DNA from: Zygnema cylindricum
Lineage: Eukaryota > Streptophyta > Zygnematophyceae > Zygnematales > Zygnemataceae
DNA: 64,000 bases
Reading direction: 5' to 3'
Assembly: GCA_037447655.1 (NCBI GenBank)
Contig: JBBHKE010001645.1
Location: 119,034-183,033 of the forward strand
The position numbers and the translations under genes were made by a program. The notes under the pieces are model-generated. The model saw nothing but the letters and a program-made list of their open reading frames with translations, had not been told where the DNA came from and searched no databases. This document shows, one piece after another, positions 57,431-64,000 of the stretch; the first letter of the stretch is position 1, and every line of letters begins with the position of its first letter.

Positions 57431-57572
57431 TTCCGTGTTCCACATTCCACACCCTATCGCAAAACTCACAATATTGAGTATTGTCGATGGCACAATGCGA
57501 TACGATGCGTCATATAGTCATATGTCTATGTACATGTGTAATGTGCAAAAGAAAAATGGAAAAGTTACACAA
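57431..57572. other. Short unique sequence before the assembly gap
   Basis: No feature recognised; frames crossing the gap are artefacts of N translation. Confidence 0.5.
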
Positions 57573-58164
57573 NNNNNNNNNNNNNNNNNNNNNNNNNNNN
57601 NNNNNNNNNNNNNNNNNNNNNNNNNNNNNNNNNNNNNNNNNNNNNNNNNNNNNNNNNNNNNNNNNNNNNNNNNNNNNNNNNNNNNNNNNNNNNNNNNNNN
57701 NNNNNNNNNNNNNNNNNNNNNNNNNNNNNNNNNNNNNNNNNNNNNNNNNNNNNNNNNNNNNNNNNNNNNNNNNNNNNNNNNNNNNNNNNNNNNNNNNNNN
57801 NNNNNNNNNNNNNNNNNNNNNNNNNNNNNNNNNNNNNNNNNNNNNNNNNNNNNNNNNNNNNNNNNNNNNNNNNNNNNNNNNNNNNNNNNNNNNNNNNNNN
57901 NNNNNNNNNNNNNNNNNNNNNNNNNNNNNNNNNNNNNNNNNNNNNNNNNNNNNNNNNNNNNNNNNNNNNNNNNNNNNNNNNNNNNNNNNNNNNNNNNNNN
58001 NNNNNNNNNNNNNNNNNNNNNNNNNNNNNNNNNNNNNNNNNNNNNNNNNNNNNNNNNNNNNNNNNNNNNNNNNNNNNNNNNNNNNNNNNNNNNNNNNNNN
58101 NNNNNNNNNNNNNNNNNNNNNNNNNNNNNNNNNNNNNNNNNNNNNNNNNNNNNNNNNNNNNNNN
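57573..58164. other. Assembly gap (592 N)
   Basis: Run of N directly after the satellite region; gap length may be nominal. Confidence 0.99.
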
Positions 58165-58335
58165 TTTTTTTGCCACACTATTTCCATCGCAGTGTACTTT
58201 CCTTATTAACGCTAATTGAAAAAAAAACCTAATTAGAATAATGGAAAAAATAAAATTATGGATTGTATTTCGGGTTTTTTTTTTTAAAAAAGGGCACCGA
58301 ATTGGCGTTATATACTCTAATAGCGATTGACGGTG

Positions 58336-59172
58336 TAGTGTTGTGTATCGGTAAAATAATTATCGCGATAACACCGATACCGATAGTTATCGGTTATCGA
58401 ACGGTCAGAGGTCTCGATATATCGGTCCGAGACCAACAAATTCCATATCAGCGATAACTTAAAAAATATATAGTATGCATATAATAGTACTTTATAGCAT
58501 AGTGTATTATATTATTAACATTATATAACGTGGCATGCCACGTATACGAATTTGTTCCGTCTTTGTTTAACTGCGATTTATTACGGGCAGTGCAGCACAT
58601 AAACGCTGGCCGGTTAACTGAACAACAATTATATGGCAAATTACGGAACTGTGCCGGTAAACTGGTGAACATGGAACGCAAAAAGGACGGCGGACGAAAA
58701 GTACAGCCGACGCAAAGGAACATTCTGTACGCCGCCGGAGTCGAACGGACGACTTGGAATGAGAAAATACGAGCGGACGGCCAGCGTGAGCGCCGGCATC
58801 CCGGAATGGCTCTTTTGGCAGCTTATGCCAAAATAGACGACGGATTGACACGTGGCAAGTTTCCAGTGGATCACAAGGAAGAAAGGGATGATTACAAAGC
58901 CATGGCGTCGGATGTGAAAGGTACATCAAATTTTTTGAATCCGTACCAATGGTACCGTTTCTATTGGATATCGTACATTTATCTGTACGGTCCTTACATA
59001 TATCGCCGATAGTTATCGATATAGGTGTTATCGCCGATAAATACCGATAAATATCGGTTATTTATCGGCGATAACACCGATATCGATATGTCGTACCAAT
59101 TTATCGATTATCGGCTACCCGAAAAAAGGCCCATATCGGTTATCGGCAAATCCTTACCGATACACAACACTA
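58336..59172. mobile_element. hAT-type MITE, 837-bp variant with inserted GC-rich core
   Basis: Terminal inverted repeats tagtgttgtgtatcggtaa at both ends, same family as 2976-3506 but in opposite orientation internally (the ggtctcgatatatcggtccg block is on the left here). Shares cgtggcatgccacg (near 58530). A GC-rich core of about 430 bp (58555-58990) is absent from the short copy and carries a 160-codon frame (58530-59012) without recognised domain. No 8-bp duplication directly at the ends; ctaatagc lies at the right end and again 19 bases before the left end. Confidence 0.75.
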
Positions 59173-59217
59173 CTAATAGCGATACACGATCTAGGGGTGA
59201 CATTTCATTCGGGAAAC

Positions 59218-59760
59218 TACACCGCGAATCGTTATTAGTGTCAATGTCACTAATTTGGGTTTTTAAAATTTTGATTTTTGTTTTCAAATAGGATACATGA
59301 TTTTAATTTTTCTTTGACTTTAATTAAGATACCGTAAAAATAAAGTAAAGCCCGAAAGTACAAAAAAATATAAATAGCGTGATGTACGGTCGATGTAAGA
59401 CCGTACATAAATGTACCTTTTCAAGTGAAAATTTACAAAAAAAATAATTAAATCAGACGCGTACGCATAGGAATGTGCGCTAAAAAAAACGGGATTAGTA
59501 TGACACGTAAATTAGTATAGCATGTACGGATATTTTAAATTCGCGACGGCGTACGATTTCTAATATTTTGTACGAATACATATATTAATGTAGTAATCGT
59601 ACGGCGAATATTCCATTTTTGTTGTTCCCAAATTAGCATAATCGCCGAAATTAGAATACACTTTTTTTTTTTTAAATTTCAAATTCTTAATTAGCATCAA
59701 TTACAGTAAATTTTCTTCAACACTATTTAAACTTTCACACTAATAACGATTCGCGGTGTA
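59218..59760. mobile_element. MITE of the ttattagtgt family with perfect 24-bp terminal inverted repeats
   Basis: 59218-59241 and 59737-59760 are exact inverses (core cgaatcgttattagtgt). The interior is AT-rich and non-coding. Target duplication not obvious. Confidence 0.75.
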
Positions 59761-60004
59761 ATTAGTAATTAGTACGAAAATAAAAGTTAACCGAAACTCG
59801 ATTTCTCGCAACTAACCATACACGCCCGTAACCGGAAAAGTACAAAATTACAACGCTCGTTGTCATTAGCGTTAAGCATCTATTATTGTTAATGAAAAAT
59901 TATGATTAAGAACACTATTTAATACAAGAAGACGTGGCAGGTTGTAATCCACGTCTTTAAATAGCAAATAGTATAAATAGTAGCGACTTATTTACACTAA
60001 TAAC
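59761..60004. repeat. Repeat segment shared with 61625-61806
   Basis: From gaaaataaaagttaacc through ccgaaactcgatttctcg, the cgttaagcatctattattgt block and gtggcaggttgtaatccacg, this runs parallel to 61625-61806 with few changes. A diverged copy is at 2230-2420. Confidence 0.75.
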
Positions 60005-60133
60005 TAGTGTTGGGTATCGGTTAAAATCATATCGCGATAATTTTGATATTCAATATATCAAATATCGATCGGTCAGAGGCCTCGATATGGAAATAAAAAT
60101 CGTACAGAAAAGGTATAAAAAAAATGTACACCC
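60005..60133. mobile_element. hAT MITE fragment cut by a solo LTR
   Basis: Begins tagtgttgggtatcgg and has the cggtcagaggcctcgatat block of the 58336 copy; truncated at 60133 by the LTR and not resumed on the other side. Confidence 0.6.
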
Positions 60134-61439
60134 TGTTGATATTTGAGTATTTTCTAGGTCTGTTTTAGTATAGAAAAAGAGCAGAGGCATTCTGCCTCTA
60201 ACTCCCTTCTCCAAGCCCCCACACTTGTTGTGGTCACTGAAGGCTAGACAAGGAGCTAAAGCCATGGCTGCCTAGGCTCTATATGGAGAGAGGGTGTAGA
60301 ATTGGTAGACTTACCAAAAAGGTATTTGACGGACCCAATAATTGACCCTGGTATCTACCGTGCGTCACGCAACCCGTAGCCGTTAGCCTTATCCGTTTAC
60401 TCTAGGACCAATGCTAAGACATATTCGGTTTGGTAGATATTCAAATAATATATAGTAGGATTTTCTATTTAACTGGATTACGGTTTATAGGGCATAGAAA
60501 CAGTTGTACTTTAAAGTACGGACAAAACAAATAGTACGGACATTTGTTTCGACGGTCCGTATTAAATGTCGAAATAAATCAGACGGCTGGATAGCGCCGA
60601 CTTTGCGAAAGGACAATTTGGCGGTTTGCGGACGCTGCCACTCTGGATGACACGTGGCAACATCATACGGGTTTACGAAATCTTCGGAACGGAAGATAAC
60701 AAATCCAAAAGTGACAAATGTCACAATATGGCATTGTCGTACAAAGTCCGTATAGAAAGTACTCCAGCACCTGTACTTTCTTGTACGGTACCGTTTTTTT
60801 GACGTAACATGACCTGGCGCCACGTGGAGAGATAACATTTGGAAGTAGGAATTCCGGGGATTATAATAACTAGTCCAGATATGACAGGTGTTAACTTTTT
60901 AGCCATGTTGTACGATGGCCGTACAAAAGGTACACCGGTACCTATACCTTTAGGTACTATACAGTAACGTGATTGGTCCATACCTCAGTACTAGGGGGTT
61001 TAGAGAGGGGTTTAGGACTTATAATATTTTTGGTAGGTAGCAGCCTCTCCCAGAGAGCATCTTGTATAAAAGGCAAACTTTGGCCAGCCATAACTATTAA
61101 TTTACTTGGCCATTTTCAGTGATTCTTTTTGCTGCGGACTCAGGGGAGTCTAGGCTACACAGAGGTGTAGACGGTCAGAGTTTTTGACTGCCTGGGTGGC
61201 TGCATTTTTACAGGAAAGTCAAAGTGGGTGAATGTATCCAAATCACATATTCTAACTTTGCATTATGTGGTGGAACTGAGCACACAGAAAGTGTTGTTTC
61301 ACAAGGGTTAAGCTTTAATGGGGTTGTGATTGTCAAGGGGTCAATCATTTGGGTTTATATAAACTTGGAGTCGGCACTATCTAGATTAGCTTCTTTTGAT
61401 CTGCGAATTTTGTGTGGCAATGGAGCCCATAGAATTTCA
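60134..61439 (+). repeat. Solo LTR of the D family
   Basis: tgttgatatttgag ... agaatttca, flanked by caccc (60129-60133) and cgccc (61440-61444), a 5-bp duplication with one mismatch and no internal region. gacacgtggc at 60649-60658. It is about 170 bp longer than the D LTR because a promoter-like block is present twice in diverged form (about 60640-60790 and 60810-60975). Confidence 0.85.
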
Positions 61440-61440
61440 C

Positions 61441-61504
61441 GCCCCCCCCTCCCCTTTACACTGAGGGCGCGCCACTTTGGGGGGGGGGGGGGGGGGGGGG
61501 GGGG
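61441..61504. repeat. Poly-C block and 26-base poly-G run
   Basis: gcccccccctcccc at 61441 and an uninterrupted G26 at 61479-61504. The G-run length is likely unstable or misassembled. Confidence 0.9.
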
Positions 61505-61624
61505 AAGTCAAAATTTTACATAACCGAAACCGACAGTTTTTTTATTTTCAAAATTTGAGTAACCGACGCCCGACCGGGTTATGTCACGCTCCAAAATTGT
61601 TAAGCGTTAAACGACCGGCGTTTA

Positions 61625-61806
61625 CGAAAAGAAAAGTTAACCGAAACTCGATTTCTCGCGACTAACGGTACCCGCCCGTAACCGAAAAAGTACAAAATTA
61701 CAACGCTCATTGTTATTAGCGTTAAGCATCTATTATTGTTAATGAAATATTATGATTAATAACACTATTTAATACAAGGAGATATGGCAGGTTGTAATCC
61801 ACGTAA
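61625..61806. repeat. Copy of the 59761-60004 segment
   Basis: Parallel to 59780-59963; it directly abuts the 3' end of the hAT transposase pseudogene. Confidence 0.75.
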
Positions 61807-61810
61807 AAAA

Positions 61811-64000
61811 CTATGCATTTAAAAGATCTCGGTTACATCTAACACACAAAAGATTACTAACAATTGAAGTCGCTAGTGAGCTCCTCTTCTTTGTTATCGT
61901 GTTCCCAGCATCCAAAAAATTGCATTCGGACATGGAGCTAGAAGCCGCAATAGCTATAATAAATCTAGCAACACCACCTAGAATAAGAAATCCTCCATCT
62001 TTCGCACGTACATTTGATTATTTTTCCACCATTCAAGTATGTTAAAGTTCAATCTTTCGTCGTTGGTTAATTTTAAATCAAAATAACGTTTCATTTCGTC
62101 ATTAACGAGCGTTTTTTTGTCGGTGGTAATAAAAAGCTCATTTTCGTCATCGCTCTCACCAAAAAAATTATGGGAACTGTCTTTACTTTGCGATGTTTTT
62201 CGTTTTTTTGTGATACGTTGAGGACTACCGAAATCAACGTCATCACCGAGGTCGTTTGCGAGTTCTCGAAGTTTGACCCTTGCGATTTCAATTTCGTTTT
62301 TCGATACCCCAATTATTTAAAGCTTTTGTATTTGTCGGGGATCTAAGAGAGAGGTGACAATATGATACTCATGAAGGCCCCACTTTGGTAGTGCAAATTT
62401 CACAAAAAGTTGTTTCAATTTTTGCAAGTTTGGGGAATCGGCGGGGCATTATTTGTCACCGTCATTGTAAGATGTTTTTCTTATCTTACAATGGTTATGG
62501 AGAGACGACAATTCAAACAAAACCAAATGTAAAGCTGGTTCTTTAAATTTTTCCAACTTTAGGGTTGCTTCTTGAAACCTTTCCAAAAATCGTATAAGTT
62601 CGGTAAGGTGAGTCTTATCGATGCAAACAAAAAGTATCAATTTATTTTTTGCTTGAGCGATTGGTCCTATCTCATTGAATGCATCGTAAATACTCTTAAG
62701 CGTCTGGAGTAAAGAATTCCACCGCGTTGCGTTTTCTTGTTTTAAAGTGTTTTTCAAAAGATTTTGTAATTACTCTGTTTGAAAAACGTGACCAATGATT
62801 TACACATGTCAATTAGATCAAAAAAATCAGGAACTTCCTCATCGTATTTACCTTTTTTGGAAGTTCGCTCTTATTCAAGATCGTTGTCACAATTGTAACA
62901 ATTTTATGGTCCGCTCAAGGCATCCAAGTAAACATACTCGGTAGACCTTCAGCCGCACACATGTTAGAGCCACTACCAGTCACGACAACGCAGAGATCAA
63001 AATTGGACATTTCAAAATTGGTCAAACAATTTTTGAAAGCCGTTAAAACATTTTTCGGGGTGTGTTTTTCCTCCGGAAAATGATCGACTTGAAGCGTCCG
63101 TGCATGAAGTTTAAATTCTTTGTCAATAAAATGAGCAGTTACTGACATAAATGAGGTTCTTTTTATTGTCCCGGTCCAAAGATTGGTCGTGAATGCGACC
63201 AAAAATATTGTTGTCAATATTTTCTCTAAGTTTTGCGAGGATCAAACTACGAATATCTTTCACATACGATGTAATGTAGTTTTTTACGCTATTGACGGAC
63301 GAGAGTAGCAGGTCGATGTCAACACTTTTGTTGGACAAAACACCAACATCAAACAATGCTTGACAAAATGCTTGAAAACCTGCGGAAAGAAACAAAAAAA
63401 AAACAATAAGAAAATATCATACAATTACTAACCATGATTAATAAATAAGGTTTCTACCGAAACATTTTTTTTTTATGGATAGACAAATAAACAACAACAT
63501 CATGACAAACCAAATAATAATGAAAAAATAAAAATCAGCGCATGAATATAATTATTTATTTATAAGGAAATAGTGATGAAGCTCAAATATATAATTTTTT
63601 TAACAAAACAAGTTATAATGACATATACACTAAAGCAATCTTAAATAGAATTTAAAATAAATCATACCTGAACAGTCGACTATCGAAAATTGTCGAAGGT
63701 CCTCACAACACATCAACGCCACCATTTTTGCAATTTTTTTTCGGTCACTCGTTTTGCCTCCGATTTTTAAAGAAACTTACGAAGAAGTCCTCTTGAATTA
63801 TCCATGTCGTCCAAATCTAAACATGTGTGAGTGTTGATTGTTGAAGTACCGTTTGCTGACTTGTATTGATAAACTATGAAACAAGTATTACAAGCCACAA
63901 AACCTATCCCCTTTACCATGTATTTGTTAGATATTTTAACTTCATATACATGTTCAAATTTTTTCCAACAATTTGAAGTGGCTGTGCTTTCTTTCATAAG
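61811..64000 (-). pseudogene. hAT-family transposase pseudogene (BED finger to dimerisation domain)
   Basis: Exon 1 (64000 or beyond to 63668): BED-type finger with W-x2-F, FVACNTC and THTC, a stop at 63767-63769, then EKKIAKMVALMCCEDLRQFS. A GT-AG intron lies at 63380-63667. Exon 2: GFQAFCQALF, DIRSLILAKLRENID, a frameshift near 63190, FTTNLWTG (first catalytic Asp replaced by Asn), FMSVTAHFIDKEF, VVTGSGSNM (second catalytic Asp replaced by Gly). Stop at 62915; ENATRWNSLLQTL typical of hAT (62690-62735); stop near 62447; VTSLLDPRQ; FNILEWWKNNQ near 62020; and, after a frameshift near 61995, SSSMSECNF and a C-terminal KKRSSLATSIVSNLL dimerisation motif. It ends at tag 61811-61813. In the family this enzyme cuts and pastes DNA with 8-bp duplications. 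With both Asp lost it is inactive. Confidence 0.88.

Noticed and set aside
57363-58232. Long frames across the N run
   Set aside because: They consist almost wholly of X from the assembly gap.

Overview
The window is eukaryotic nuclear DNA from the green lineage. The strongest single piece of evidence is a five-exon gene on the minus strand (12247 down to 10196). Its conceptual product has the architecture and motifs of NAR2/NRT3, the small membrane partner of NRT2 high-affinity nitrate transporters, a family known only from green plants and algae. Plant-type telomere heptamers (TTTAGGG) are scattered through one retroelement leader, and the initiator-tRNA match of the retroelements fits plant initiator tRNA-Met. 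I favour a repeat-rich streptophyte (charophyte alga or bryophyte-grade plant), but species cannot be fixed from this sequence alone.

Layout. 1-3832: a TC microsatellite, the last exon of an unidentified plus-strand gene (514-634), AT-rich DNA with small inverted-repeat elements, a 531-bp hAT-type MITE with target-site duplication (2976-3506), and an A-rich minisatellite. 3833-8594: a young, complete, non-autonomous LTR element (G) inserted in that minisatellite. 10196-12247: the NAR2-like gene. 12248-18984: no recognisable gene. 18985-55419: a dense nest of LTR retrotransposons. 55420-60133: diverged repeats, a 26-bp satellite running up to an assembly gap (57573-58164), and two MITE families. 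60134-61439: a solo LTR. 61811-64000: a degraded hAT transposase gene on the minus strand.

The nest can be read from target-site duplications. LTR I (19725-20744, minus) was hit by Copia element B (minus). B was hit by Copia A (23064-29510, plus) and by Copia C (from 30796, plus). The C LTR was hit by D (31139-41746, perfect ctgta duplication), and the D 3' LTR was hit by E (34371-40831, minus). A gag-protease element K (44244-55227) abuts broken C and carries F (49690-53611, perfect tgatc duplication).

Two features unite elements A, C, D, E, F and, in part, G. First, the primer-binding site is complementary to the anticodon arm of initiator tRNA-Met, not to its 3' end, which implies half-tRNA priming as in hemiviruses (copia, Ty5, Osser). 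Second, in A, C, D, E and F the gag reading frame starts inside the 5' LTR and runs through the primer site, which is translated as Q-(V/I)-(M/I)-G. F, D and K keep gag but have lost RT and integrase, and G keeps neither, so the region holds a non-autonomous community that would depend on Copia relatives. The autonomous-type copies A and E are both broken by stops and frameshifts. No bacterial-type system, CRISPR array or rRNA is present.
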